A stretch of DNA of 64,000 nucleotides, taken from the NCBI RefSeq assembly GCF_963855985.1, contig NC_087105.1, positions 5,396,501 to 5,460,500 of the forward strand, read 5' to 3'. The notes beneath the pieces are model-generated. The model did no database searches. It was given only the letters and a program-made list of their open reading frames with translations, and was not told the DNA's origin. Shown piece by piece: positions 41,342 to 54,241 of this stretch. A program made the translations under genes and the position numbers. Within the stretch, counting starts at the first letter, position 1. Every line of letters begins with the position of its first letter. The DNA is from Ostrinia nubilalis. Taxonomy: Eukaryota > Arthropoda > Insecta > Lepidoptera > Crambidae.

Positions 41342-41817
41342 GGACAACAACATGACTATAGCAATGTAAACGTATTAATTTTTAACGCTGATGTGTGAAG
41401 ACAATTACTATCTCCATACGACTTTGTGGCTAATAATTTAATTTACAATAAATTATAATATCTATAAAACCTGTTTCACTCAAAAGTTGAAGGCTACTTG
41501 ACCTGTGCTATACAGGTGGTTACAGTGGTATGCAATTTAAATCGCAAACCTACCGCAACATAATAGAGCTGCGGTCGGCAACCTTTTGGCAGGCGGTCAC
41601 ACGGTCGCAAAATAAACTAAAGGCGGGGGCCTCACTTGTGATATTAACTTATTAATAAATGCATGTATTTTGTTAACAAAGCATTCTTAGACCGCAATTA
41701 AGACGCCCACGTGTTGCCGACCGCTGCCTTACATTACGTAACGTTACCGAACACATCACCAAGATGAACGTGAACTTGGCTTAGTTTCTCAACCGAAGGA
41801 GTGGTTTCAAGGACACT
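41342..41817. other. gene-free intergenic DNA
   Basis: Between the TMEM179-like gene and the P450 gene. A GC-richer patch at about 41570-41740 (CTGCGGTCGGCAACCTTTTG ... TTGCCGACCGCTGCC) is an inverted-repeat remnant. No exon or RNA gene. Confidence 0.4.
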
Positions 41818-41940
41818 AAGGCTGGGTTGCACCATCTTACTTTGACTGTAACAAACGTCAGAAATCTGTCAAACTCCATATAAAAAGCACCGGTTATCGT
41901 CATAGTTACCGTTAAAGTTAGGTGGTGCAACTCAGCCTAA
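41818..41940. mobile_element. complete GGCTGGGTTGCACCATCTTA MITE
   Basis: The left TAAGGCTGGGTTGCACCATC and the right GGTGGTGCAACTCAGCCTAA are inverted over 123 bp. A half copy lies at 14413. Non-coding. Confidence 0.8.
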
Positions 41941-42959
41941 CTCTGTGTACTTGATACTATTTGTTATGGTAACGCATCTCTTTGGTATCATCCATAAAAA
42001 TACACACTGTGTTATAAAGTCAACCGGACGTGTTGCAAAAGTAGAGTAGATTTTTCTACATTACCTATTTGGCCATTTAATTAATGAATTGAATGTCGCA
42101 ATACTAGAATGGTTTACTATTTAACTGTAATATTGACCTTAAATGCTATTACTTTCATGCATAGTGATATGTAATAACAAAATTATTGTACTGTATTACA
42201 GTGCCTTTGATTTGTACTTCGATATAAAACGGATGTTATCCAAGAATAATTCCAGAAAGTGTTTATGACAGTAGTTAAAAATGTAAAATTAATATCTTTC
42301 TTTACAATTCTTATGGCTGATTCAATAAGAACTATTAACTTATTCATAATACCATTCTTCTTCGAAGCATTTGCAACTTACAGCTGTGCTTACAGTAAGT
42401 AACTAGCTTCTTCCTTCGACTTCACCGGCAAGTTTTTAATATTTCAGAAGTGCGATAGAGTCGCACGTATGCCTATCCCGATGATACTTTTTGTACAAAA
42501 GCATTATATCAATAAAATTTACATACCTATCGATAAAATTAATGGGTATTGTTATCTCGTATTTCACCCGCTCAAGGTGTAAGAACATTAATCATTTTCA
42601 CCCCTTCTTGGTGCTAGCAATATTCACAGTCCTTCACAACTAGCAAAATTCATCAAAATTGGTTCAGTGGCTTAAACTGAGTAGCAAACAAACATCAAGG
42701 AATAACGTTTGCATTATTAATTTTAATTAAACAAATTATTTGACTATGGATTCGGCCACCTACCGCCTATACGTAGGAATAACCATGTGCTGCACCGGCC
42801 TGACCTTGTCCTCATATTGTGCTAACGGAGCTCTAGCGAATTGCATCACATACAGATTACGAGATCGAACTTGGCACATCTTTATGCTAACTTGATAATA
42901 TTGAAATTGCAAAAGTTTTTGAAAATACCAAGAAATATTCGCATAAAACGAATATACAT

Positions 42960-44045
42960 GGGTCATTCCACAAAAATCTGTATATTTTCGACGTCATTTT
43001 GTCCCAAACTTTTTTAAGATGCTTTTGAATACTTTATTAGTCTAAATTATAGTTCATTTATTAATTATTTAATATCTAAAAGGGCCAGTCACTTTATGCT
43101 TTATTTTAGGAGAAATCATAATTTTCTATTTCTTCATACTACATTACTCCTTTGAGTTTTAATAAAGTATAAAACTTATAACCCTAATAATTATAGATAA
43201 GTTAATATAACATGTTATAGTTGTTTTGTTATTATTACTTTATAATAAACGTCATTCCCTACTATATACGTTTGCCCCTTGCACCATTAAAAGCTAGGGC
43301 CTGACGACTAGGGACTGACGATTTGGAGTAAAACTTAACACAAATGCAGATTAACTTTATATTATAAGATGTTTAATACAATGTGCCGAAAATGGCCGAA
43401 AAACCACTCATAAATACTATTAAATTATATACAATTTCCTATTATAATCAATAAAGCTACTCAACTAGGGACTGACGTAGTGACTGGATCAACATTATGT
43501 TTCCGCAACAACTGGCGCGTTTGCACTAATTCAAAAAACGGCTACCGCAAAGCGAGTATGGTCTGAGGATAACTTCGTATCGTACTTTAAACTCAACTAA
43601 ATGTCATTCACTCTACATACATATTAAAGCGCAAAATTATAAAATCAGTTGCGTGGCGAGGGAATGACGATAAAAATTGTGGACATTTTTTCAACTTAAG
43701 AAAATCAATTTATTGTTTATTGAAACCGCAAAATATTAATAGAATTGGTGTAACGTGAATTAAATAGATAATTCCTCAATTAAAACAAAGGATTAAGTAG
43801 ATGTTTCTAAAAATATGGGTGCCGAAACACAAACTTTCGGAGTACGGACATGCCTAGGGAATGACGTTTTGGGTAATTTTTAAGGGATTTAAGATGTTAT
43901 AAAAATAGTTCTTAAAAATATATATGGTTAATGAATAAAACACATTTCGAGCTGTTACTTAACAATTTTGGAATACAATATTATTTAATATACCAAGTGA
44001 AATGTGGCGGGGACTAAGAGTTGACACATTTTTGTGGAATGACCC
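42960..44045. mobile_element. 1.09-kb element with GGGTCATTCCACAAAAAT inverted tips
   Basis: The tips GGGTCATTCCACAAAAAT and ATTTTTGTGGAATGACCC are flanked by ACAT on both sides. Inside, GGAATGACG and GGGACTGACG words recur, echoing the tip. No transposase frame was found. Confidence 0.8.
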
Positions 44046-44600
44046 ACATAAATAATATTACAAAAATTGCAAAAGTTTTTGAAAATGTCAAGCAATATTC
44101 ATGAAAAATTTATGATAATGAATGTAGTGTGTATGTTTATAATTTTTCATCAAGTTAGAAATAAACACAAATAATAATGTTATTATTTATTTTCAAACAA
44201 TCACAAAATAACGTAAACTTAGTACACCATTTAAATACCTACTAAACCTATATCTTATAAAACAGACAATTAATGCTATTTTTGTTTGGATTTGAATGGA
44301 CTGCTAAAATCTGTATAATAAATATTTATCCTACTAATAACGTAATATAGCGTCGCTTCACAATTCAATCCAAAGCTATTAATTTTCCGTTCCCTTTTAA
44401 CTAACACAATAATTGTTATGGAACTGGAACTCTACACTGCAAAACAATACAGATATAGTCGACTCTATCCACCTTTCTCACTTATCCCGAGATGCTAAGA
44501 GAGATTAAAAAAGCCGATATATCCAAACTATATTGCCCAATAGACTCCCAGAACCACAGAAGCACTGGCAATATTAAGAAATAGGAAACTATATTAGGAG

Positions 44601-46181
44601 CTATGTTTTTTGCGGGAGTTTCCTTAGCTTGATCCACACGTCCCCCTCTGCTTGCGGCACCAGGCTGGTGGTCTTGATCCTCATGGGCACCAGGGTCCTC
44701 TCGTCGAGGACCAGCTCGTACTTTGGCAGAATTTTCACTAGAGCCATCTTTGACTGTATGTACCCTTGGCGGACGCCTGCAATCAAAGGTTTTTCTTTTA
44801 ATTTTCAATCCCTCATACATATCAACTTATACAGTGACAGATGTTGAATATGGAAATATAACAAAGATTGTAAGTAGTTCCTATGGCATGGTATTCTTAT
44901 GTTCCCTCAGTCCAGATGCACATAACGACACTGTTAGACCCTTAAGCCTTGATCACACGTACCGAGTACTCGGCCGAGAGCACTGTCTCGCCCGTTTGCT
45001 CGGTACGTGTGAACAGGGCATAAGTAATTTCTTAAACAGTTTATGGACCAGAAAAACAGTTTCATAACTTGATAGGACCATAAGAAGTAAAGTTTTCCAA
45101 ATTAAGTTTGCTAAGCTTTTTTAAACTTGTACTATTGTTACTTGCTGAATTCAGCATCACTAAAATCCATCGTAACTTCTACTGTTAAGTGTGTCGGTCG
45201 ATTAAAATTGCTACAGCCAACAATCATTAGAAGTTCGATAATGAGCTATGAGGTTTATCTTGTTGAACTGACAAACATTTGATAAACGGTAAACCCATAT
45301 GGGTTTAATATGATCTAACAGTGTACTAACTTTAGTATCTAACTCGTAAATGATCGAAGTTGTTGTCTTTGATGAGTTACAAAGTAAATAATTCTTTTAC
45401 GATACTAACATTAATTTACAATAAATATCAACAGCATAAATGTGTCAAGTATGTCTGAATGTAGGGGTAATGTCTACAAAGAAGTGAAAAATATTTCTAA
45501 CTAATTAATATTTCACGTCACAAGTTTCCCATAAACATTCTCCGTGATGTGGGGTAGTAAACATGCGGTACGCTTTAATATGTAGGTACTACTATAACAA
45601 ACCAATCACAAATTCGCTACCAAAATGAACCTAAAGTATGAGACGCACAGAACATTTTTGTCTAACAGAAACATTCCTAATGTGCGTATAATTGCAAAAC
45701 AATTGCACCACCAGCTAGGTGAAGGTCTCAGTCAAGATGCCTCTCTTAATGGTGCCTAGGTGAAGGCCACCGCATGATTGGTTTCGAACGCGAGTCGCTT
45801 CAGTTCAAGGAAGAGATACGAGACTTCCGTGATACTCCGATAATAATTAAGACGAATAACAGTAATTGTTTCCTGCCAGGTAAATAACCCAGAGGTGCAT
45901 TCGGTATGGCAGCAAAAAGATCTTTAGCTGTCAGAGAATTAATGTTTTAATTTCCACGAAGTTTCTTCGTATTTCTACTATGCGGTAACCGGCCAGCTTG
46001 TAAATAATATAAAGCTTTGATTTTTGTATAAACGTATGTATATTATATAAATATCTCCTGTATATTCCTCATTTTCCTGATCATTAATTCCTTTCCAAAT
46101 TCCGAAAGTAGGCATTTTTCCTTTTAATTCCCGTTTCCCCGTTTTTAACTCGACACTGGCAAGAGGCATAGCATAGCCATA

Positions 46182-46220
<39 letters not shown>

Positions 46221-49200
46221 GGCCAGCTGAAGTGACACTCAAATTAAACCTCAAATTAGGAATTTGCATTTTAAAATCTAGCTTAGGTCTCAATCAATAT
46301 TGAAAAAATTTAAACATCAATATTCAATTAATATTTTTTAAGAAATATGTAGGAAATGAGTAGAAAAAAGATCACCCAATTTCTAAACCTATCTTAAAAG
46401 CATAAAGGGTTACTTATTGAAATGCACAACGTTTTTCGCCATAAAGATTCATAATGCTGATGATCATTTAGTAATTGACACAACTTAGGATGAACTGTTT
46501 TTGAATAGTTATTTCGAATAAAAAAAAATAAAAAGAAGCATTTTACACGTAAATATAAGTCCTTGAAATGAAGTTAAAAAAGAATAATGGACTATTGTAT
46601 TCAACGAATTATATACTTACTAATGAATATTGAAGAAAAAATCGACAATTGCGTACCTACTTTAACCATTAACAAATAATTGTACGCACGAGTAGTAACG
46701 CTTTGATAAAGCGTTTAATATACGAATTATTTGTCTCTGCCTCAAAAGATATATTATGCTATAATTTGAAATAGGTACTTGTTGTACTGTGCAAAATAAT
46801 ACAAAACACTATTGTATAACATGACGCATGTAGATTGGATAAGTTACGTCAAATGGCGCAAGTACACTATGCGGAAAATTTACCGCGACGAAGTGCTAGA
46901 TCGCTTTTCTTTCAATCTTCGAATCGGTAGGTAACCCCAAAATCCTGGGGGGTATCAGGGGGTGCCTTAGGACTTATGAGGTGATCGCCCCGGGTGCCAA
47001 CCCATGCTACGCCGCCACTGGGTAGAAGAAAGTAACCGAGATGGTATGAGTGAAAATAGTGGTTCTAATGAAAACGCTTACAATGCGTTGTGGAAAACAC
47101 TGAAAGACCACATAGCGACTCGTGGTATTTCAGTGTTTTCCACAACGCATATTCCTCGTAGGCGTCTTTCAACAATTCTGCGTTATGTCCTATTTATAAT
47201 TTAAAAAATGGCTTGAATCTATTAAGTTTTTTAATTAAGAATTACAAATAATGAACCTACATAGACTAAATATTTACAAATATTTACAAATTTTAATTTG
47301 TATGCCATATGATGTATGTCCATCTGAAAATTGGGTCTGCGTTCATTTTCCGGATCCGGTTCGAGAGACTCCTCTAGACCACGGAGGTTATGACCAAATA
47401 ATTTTAAAAACACTCCTGAAATTCAGAGTCCTGACATCATAACACCTGAAACATTATGACTATGACTAAGTAAATAATCAAAACATACCCAAACACTTCC
47501 TGGGCCCCTCCCCAAACGGCATCCAATGGCAAGGGTGTAATTTGGCTTTGTTCTCCGGGGAGAACCTCTCCGGATTGTACTTGTGCGGCTCCGGGAATAT
47601 CTCCGGGTCCATCTGGATGGAGTTGCATGGCACGAACACCAGCGTGTCTTTCTCTATGACCAGGTCTGTGCCCGGCAACCGGTAGTCTTTGGTGCACCGC
47701 CTGAAGATGGCTCGCATGGAGGGGTACATTCGCATCGTTTCTAGAAGGAAATTATTTGTTTTATTATTTTGTATAAACTATGCGTTACTATGCTAGCCGA
47801 ATGGACACGAGTATTTTTGAAAGCTTTTTTTTTCTTAATAGACAATTTGACACTTCCCCAAAAATTCAAAATCACAACATTTCTAAAAAGACACTTCATT
47901 CTGGTCTTAAAAATTTAATTAATTTTAAATTACCTGTAAATTACGACGTAAAAAGTAGTTTATTTGAGTTGATAAAATAGTGACGTCACTTGCTTGTAGT
48001 GCCATACAAAATCTATGGGAGAGTTTCGTTTTGACAGTTTTAAAAAGTACGTCAATTGATTGGTGGTGTCAACACGTCTATTGTTTCGACCGGGAATCGA
48101 ACCTGGATTAATTGGGTTTAACCAAAACATATTTTATACATATATATAATTTGACTATAATACTATCAAAAACACTAGCAATTTATGCAAATTACCCCAT
48201 AATTTTCGTGGGTATAGTTATCGACTAGCTTTTAAGAAGCCATTAAAACAAAACACTTAAACAGGAGATACGAGTAACAGTTTGACTTGACAACCGATGC
48301 ATATATTTTTGTCACTTTTCATGCATTTGAATAAGACGAGGCAAAGACCCCGTAAGGTCAGGTCTAGGTACGCTAGCATTGAATGAGTCGTTAATGTCTC
48401 AAGTGGACCCATTGTGTTTTCCATTATAAACAAGTTACATAAGTGCTGTCATCGTAGTCTCTCACTAGGTGAGATAATTTTAGCATCGTATGCAAAAATC
48501 CTAAGAACTTAATTTTATCTAAAACTAGCTGTTGCCCGCGGCTTCACCCGCGTGAAAATCAACGACTATATGTTATTCTGGGATATAAACAATAATTCTG
48601 TAAAGTTTCATCAAAATCCATTCTACCTCTACCTTCGCACTCACAGCTTTCTGCATAACCCAGGGGTCGACTGGCTGAGAATGCTTAAATAGCATTAGGT
48701 CCACCTTTTGTACTATTTTATTGTGCAATAAAGTTTTATAATTAATTAATTATTCTGGGATATAAACAATAATTCTGTAAAGTTTCATCAAAATCCATTC
48801 AGCAGTTTTTGCGTGAAAGAGTAACAAACATCCAGACATCCAAACTTTCGCATTTATAATATTAGTAGGATTTATCTAAAACTCATTACCATAATTATAA
48901 TGTTTAAAAAGCTCTTCGGTCTTTAATTCGCTCTTTATTAACATAGAAACAAGCCTATTCATTATTATGTGGCTCACCTTCCAATACCATGTTGAAATAT
49001 ACCATTTCATTCTGTGCCTCATAGGTACATTTCCCGCCATATTTATCCAGGACTCTGACAATTTCCTCCCTCACTTTGTTCTGGATGTCGGGGTTCAACG
49101 CCAATTGATACGCAGTAAACTGACCTGGCGTGAACAAATCATTGAATATAAAACAAAAAAGTAAATTAAGATATTAAACAATAGTAAACTATTATAGATG

Positions 49201-52159
49201 CAATTTCCTAATAGACCCTGGACATCATCTAGCACTAAAGTGCTCTAAAAGACAAGTCCAACGAACCCAAACTAGATGCAATTCCGCCGTTTCGTTAAGA
49301 GTTCCTATGGCCACCTCCAGACTCCATCCAGCTCAATGGTACCATAATATTGCATTGTCATCGTACTTACACAAGTATACCAAATTTTAGCTCAATTGGT
49401 TAAGGAGAACTGGTTTTAAATTCAGTTGCAAGATTTATCCCATACTAACTAACAAGCGAAGTGCTTGTAAAAATGGTACGCATATCTTTTTTGCGACTAG
49501 GTTTCTTAGAGTATTATACCATTTTGGAATCTTGGATAGTTGCGTCAACTTTATAAAAAACTTGCCGCAGTAGTGTTCATACTTTTTTTTTACAAAACGA
49601 TGAGTCAAAGTGGAGTGAAAGTAAAAATCGTTCAAAATTTTAAGGAAATAACATATTTTGATTAACTTTTGTGTAAAAACTGCAAGGATTCTGGGGGTTT
49701 TAAGAGTTGGGGTGAACAGCAGCACTACTTAAGTTGTCGATATAAACAGAAAAACAGGAATATTTTAAAAATTGTGGTCGTGGTAATGTAAAATATCATA
49801 AGGGGTGTCAATTTTCGTCGAATTTCATAATTTATTGTGTAAGTAAAAAAATAATTGAGATAGATTTTTTTCCTTATTTTTCCTAAAGTAGTCATGACTA
49901 TGTCCGTTCTGTGGCGTCGGCTTATCCTTGAATTTTGGGACACGTTGTATGTATAAGTTTAGTTTTTTTAAAGTTCTTGTGATAAAATGTGTAGGTATAC
50001 CTACTAGTAACTTTTGATAGTTACTAACCAGACCAGTAATGAATAAACGACTTAAAAAGCTTTTGCTAGGCAAATGTAGGGTGTAGAGAGTGGGTTATTA
50101 ATATTGAAATGTAGTAACTAATTTCATTCGTAATGTTTCTGTAATGGAGTGTTTATTAAGATACCTGTGGTGGCTGAAGTTTCATATCCAGCAATCATGT
50201 ACAACATGGTATTGGCTGCGAGGTCATCCATGGAAAATGAGAAGTCATGCGGGCCCGAGACTCCATCTACAATAACCGTCATCGTATCATTAAAACGTTA
50301 ATTGTGAAAATTGTTGACCACTCTTAACTTTGAATTAAGGAGGTACATTCGTACATATTATGCCGGGAACTTAGCCCTGTAGAAGCAGATTTAAGTTTAA
50401 AATATAGAAAAAGACCCCAAAAGGATCGATACTCTCTAGCAATCTATATTTGATTATGCCACTCGGCCTTCTAGTGAATATGGTTAAAGACACTTTATTT
50501 CTTATAAGAATACAAATTTGATTCACTTACTGAGAAACTAACATTTTAATTTCATAAAAGGCCTACAATTCAATGTTCGTAGAAATTTTTGTGACTGAAT
50601 TAATTTGGAAAGCTTTACGTCACACTACTCGTAGTAAAAGCAGACTTATCAATCGATTAATTTAAAGATTTTAAATTGGTGTAGAGTCAATGGAACTACG
50701 AAAATCATCGTCGTTTTGATACCAACAGTGTTTTAGACCCCTAAAGAAAATAGTTCTGTGTACCTTTTCCGACCCCCGCTTGATTCCTCAACTCAATCAA
50801 AGTCTGCAGGAAGTCGTTCCTTTTGTAATCGTGTTTCTGCCGGTGTTCCACTGTGTGCTTCACCAGGCCATAGAAGAAGCCCTCAATGCGATCACTGATA
50901 CGCTTTATTTTGAGTTTGTCGAAAGTGTCCGGAGCTATGAACGCGAACGCGCGGATTATGGTCCTGTAGGAATTTTCACTCTGTTACTTTCAGAAATCGT
51001 TATTCAATTATTGTAAATCGAGTTAGGTACAACCTGCGAATTTTATCGATTCCAAAAGCCATCTTCGTTGAAGTTTTTCTTAATTTATTTGATTTGTTTA
51101 TGAATGTGCCGTTTTAATAATAATGTTAACATGGCATGGTAACTATGTTCTTAACACCTCTAATGCTACTTAATAAAAATTTTACATAAAAATCAACTCT
51201 ACATTTTTTTACAGTATCGAGACATTTAAATCAAAACTATCTTCACTCTTCATCTAAAACTCTTCGGAACTTACTCTAATTAAATTACTCGTACGTAAAG
51301 CTATAATTGTTAATTAAATGTTATTTATTATGATAATTGTTAATCTTTTAATAATAAATACTGCGCGAATACCTACCTAGTTTTAAAGAAAATCGATCTT
51401 CTGGAGAAACAGTAAGTCCAGCATACTTACTACTAACTTATGAATGAGTTTAGATTGATGGATATTTCAGGATATATACAACTAGAAACATTAATTTAAG
51501 ATTACTCACCAATATAATGTTCGAGGATCAAAATACTCACGCCCTCTGTCGTAAAATTCGGATTTAGCAGACTTGAAACCGTTGCATTCCAAGCCAAATC
51601 CGATGTTTGCGATAATCTCCATTGCATATCTCCCGTACAACTCTGAGAAGTTGATCGACTCTCCATTCGTGTGCAGGGAGTCGGCATAATCTTTAGCATC
51701 ATCCGCTATCTTTTCCACCATCGGATACACAGTCTTAAGTTTACCAGATGTGAACATCCCAGACATTTTTAAGCGAAGTTTCTTCCACGCCGGTCCATGT
51801 ATGTTAAAAAGATTGCCGGCAAGTCTGTCGCCCACTCCGCCGGAGAATGTGCCCCGCGATTGAAAGTACTCAAAGTCCTTAATCAGAATGTGCTTTGCTA
51901 ACTCCAAATCGTTCACGCACAACACCGGCCGGTGGAAACAGTACATACCGACGTACGGTAAATGCTTGTACTTAAAGTATGTGTCGCAGTACGGCTGAAA
52001 AAACTGTGCTTTCCTCTTAACCACTTCCTTTATGTTACCGAACGGGAACACCGGCTTTGGGCTGAACACTCCCCGCCGGGTCCAGTAAGTGAAGCGGTAC
52101 TGGTACCACATGTAAGTCAGGCAGAAAGCGCAGACCGCCAATATTACGAACACGGCCAT
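44601..52159 (-). CDS. cytochrome P450, CYP3 clan (CYP6-like), complete
   Basis: A membrane-anchored microsomal monooxygenase of the clan that metabolises plant toxins and xenobiotics in insects; the substrate is unknown. Exons: 51510-52159, 50764-50963, 50165-50266, 48978-49124, 47489-47740, 44601-44776; all junctions are in phase and give 508 residues. The N-terminal MAVFVILAVCAFCLTYMWYQ is the ER anchor. Further landmarks are WKKLRLKMSGMFTSGKLK (helix C), AGYETSATT (I helix), ETMRMYPS (ExxR), NPERFSPE, and the haem loop PFGEGPRKCLGV with the axial Cys near residue 449. The second exon must start at GACCATAATC (acceptor CCTACAG), because starting at the earlier AG gives a stop. The last exon (VRQGYIQSKMALVKILPKYE) is 2.7 kb away, beyond a repeat-filled intron. 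All key residues are present, so it should be functional. Confidence 0.92.
44941..45023. mobile_element. 83-bp MITE in the last P450 intron
   Basis: TTGATCACACGTACCGAG at the left and CTCGGTACGTGTGAACA at the right are inverted around a GC-rich centre (CGGCCGAGAGCACTG). Confidence 0.65.
45999..46216 (+). mobile_element. poly(A)-tailed retroposed insertion with 12-bp target duplication
   Basis: 218 bp ending in about 33 A residues are bounded by AACCGGCCAGCT at 45987-45998 and 46217-46228. This is the mark of LINE-mediated insertion of an RNA copy. The body has no recognisable coding sequence and may be a 3' UTR fragment or a truncated retroelement. Confidence 0.75.
46925..47022. mobile_element. 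degraded hAT end (GCTACGCCGCCACTG)
   Basis: CCTGGGGGGTATCAGGGGG, GCCCCGGGTGCCA and GCTACGCCGCCACTGG resemble the G-rich subterminal region and tip of the hAT element at 27377-35458. The tip has an insertion (CGCC-GCC), and no matching opposite end was identified. Confidence 0.5.
47083..47150. ncRNA. 68-nt perfect-stem hairpin, candidate small-RNA precursor
   Basis: The first 23 bases (starting ATGCGTTGTGG) are exactly complementary to the last 23 (ending CCACAACGCAT). Next come one G/A mismatch and a further five pairs (ACCAC/GTGGT), leaving a 10-nt loop. It lies in the last intron of the P450 gene and reads as a hairpin on either strand. Size and loop fit a pre-miRNA, but the absence of bulges is more typical of a young palindromic element. 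Confidence 0.45.
48528..48871 (+). mobile_element. dispersed CCCGCGGCTTCACCCGCG element, copy 2, with nested insertion
   Basis: Begins GTTGCCCGCGGCTTCACCCG and ends CATCCAGACATCC ... TTTATAATATTAGTAGGAT. It is interrupted by a 126-bp insertion at 48624-48749 flanked by a 51-bp exact direct repeat of the element's own sequence. Confidence 0.8.
48624..48749 (+). mobile_element. 126-bp non-LTR 3' end inserted in the preceding element
   Basis: Contains GGTCGACTGGCTGAGAATGC and TATTGTGCAATAAAGTTTTA with an AATTAATTA tail, related to the tail at 15150-15248. It is flanked by identical 51-bp copies (48573-48623 and 48750-48800), so this is a severely 5'-truncated retroposon with a long target duplication. 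Confidence 0.75.
49205..49437 (-). mobile_element. SINE-like repeat, reverse copy of the 25081 family
   Basis: Reverse complement of the block at 25081-25470. It keeps GACATCATCTAGCACTAAAG, AGTTCCTATGGCCACCTCC, GCTCAATGGTACCATAATAT and GCAAGATTTATCCCATACTA. It lies in a P450 intron. Confidence 0.65.
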
Positions 52160-53642
52160 AGTTATTACTTAATGATTATTACAATACACTTCACTTAGTT
52201 TGTTAATGGTCACTTAGATATCTCGTTTAGTTGGGAAACATCGAAGAGCTAATTTGGCCATTATTTTAGTAATCCAGTGCTTTGCGTGCAATGGTCGCGA
52301 CGCCAACAGCATCGACTGAGTCTCCGAAGGTTGAGTGCCTGCGCCTGCGCTGGAATCAACATTTCAAAATACATCAGCCTGAGGTCACAATACACGTGAA
52401 TGCCGACATACCTATATGAATTTCGACAAAACCAGCTCTGGATTATTATATTAATGATACTACATACGAAAATAACGCATAATTTCCGAAAGCTTCTCAA
52501 TAAGTGCATTTAATTTAAGGAAGTATTAAGCACCGCGTCAAAATTATAAAATCGTTGTATATTTCAATACACACCTAAATGTTACTTAACTTGAACTTCG
52601 TTAATATTAAATTTCAAATTGGCCAAAATTTATCCTCGAAAATATACGAGACGCGACTGTGTTGAACCAGTCCCAGTCAAACTATAATGGTGTTAAACTT
52701 ATTAGTCCTAATATGTGGTATTATGTTAATGTATTTCATTATTATACATAGATAGACGTTTCTGGTATACGAAACAAATAAATTCATCATCATTATCTTA
52801 TTACCAGGAGGGTTATTTTAATTCATTGGATTTTAAATTTCATTCTATGTATACTATGTTTAAAGCTTCCTCATAAATCATAGAGAAAATTAGTTAAAGA
52901 TATCGAATCCAAAATCAGACTTCGTTTTCGTTATCTGCACTGCATATCTGCATATTTATTAGCATAGATGAAAGACTTATTAAATTCTTTACTCTTAATA
53001 TTTTTTCAATAACAAACTCTACCCTCATGTGTAAGGAACTCTATGACTACCTACATTTTATGCAGTATGAGAACAAAACCAGTAGTAGCATGGTTCTAAA
53101 AGAGCCTAGTTCCATTCCACCAATGTTATTATCCGAATTCTCACCGAGCACCTGTTGACACATACAATGCAATCCGCGAGCTATCAATGGACGTGACTAA
53201 GATGCTGACAGTAGCCCGGCGGGTCCTTATTCAGGTTGCTCTTGTAATGACGGTTACGCAACCATTTCGCCACTCGCGAAAACTTGGTCACATTCGCTTA
53301 CCATTCGTTCGGTTTGCTTTGTTTAACTTCGGAAATTGTGTGCAATACCCTATTTAATGGGTAAACGATCTGTTAGTGAATCCGTGTTGTAAACAAAATC
53401 GATCTACTTAATTACATTAACGTTCGTTTAACGCAATCATTTAATTTTAACTAACCTGCTCTCGTGTAAAAGTTAACATAACACAGCAAAATGTATCACT
53501 CCTTCTTCCCTTGCATGCTAATTAGCCAAATAATAGCTGAATATGTGAAACTAATGATAATACCTAAGATTCTGAATGTGGTACCATAATCAATAAATTA
53601 TTCTTGATTCCCAGGATCTAAGATTTTCATCTTATTAGTAAA
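52160..53642. other. intergenic DNA upstream of the P450
   Basis: Should contain the P450 promoter just right of 52159. A GC-richer patch at 52280-52350 and another at 53145-53300 (TGACAGTAGCCCGGCGGGTC) stand out, but no start site, exon or binding motif could be assigned with confidence. Confidence 0.35.
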
Positions 53643-53812
53643 CTAGCTTTTGCCCGCGTCTTCACCCGCGTGAAATTTAGTTAGTGTTATTCTGGGCTAT
53701 TAAACAATAATACTGTAAAGTTTCATGAAAATTCGTTCAGTAGTTTTTGCGTGAAATAGTAACAAACATCCAGACATCCATACAGACTGTCGCATTTATA
53801 ATATTAGTAATT
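53643..53812 (+). mobile_element. dispersed CCCGCG element, copy 3 (short)
   Basis: Begins TTTTGCCCGCGTCTTCACCC and ends with CATCCAGACATCC and TTTATAATATTAGTAA. At 170 bp it is the shortest of the three copies and appears uninterrupted. Confidence 0.8.
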
Positions 53813-54241
53813 TAATGAAACGCCTAACAAATTAGGAAAATGAATGTCTTCAGTACTACTACTGAAGTTTTTTCACGACTTTCCTATATTAAAATATGGT
53901 TTTCCTAATCATTTCCATTTTTTTATTTTGTGTATTAAAGATATTTTATCCTAATTTATTGTCACAGAGGCGTCAATACGTCTACCCGTGGTAGGTCCAC
54001 CTTTTAGGTGATTGCCTCCGATTGATCACGTATTATAAAAAACGTATAAGATTAGTGAACACGCACGTGTTAATAAACTGGATATTTAAATTGATGGGCC
54101 TGATTAATAAAAGTCACATAATTAATTCATATACAGTTTACTTAGTATGCTAACATGTGCTTACAATTTTCACAAGATTACACTTAATAATACTAACACA
54201 CTATAATGTAGACACACTTACAACAATTCATTAGCATTCAA

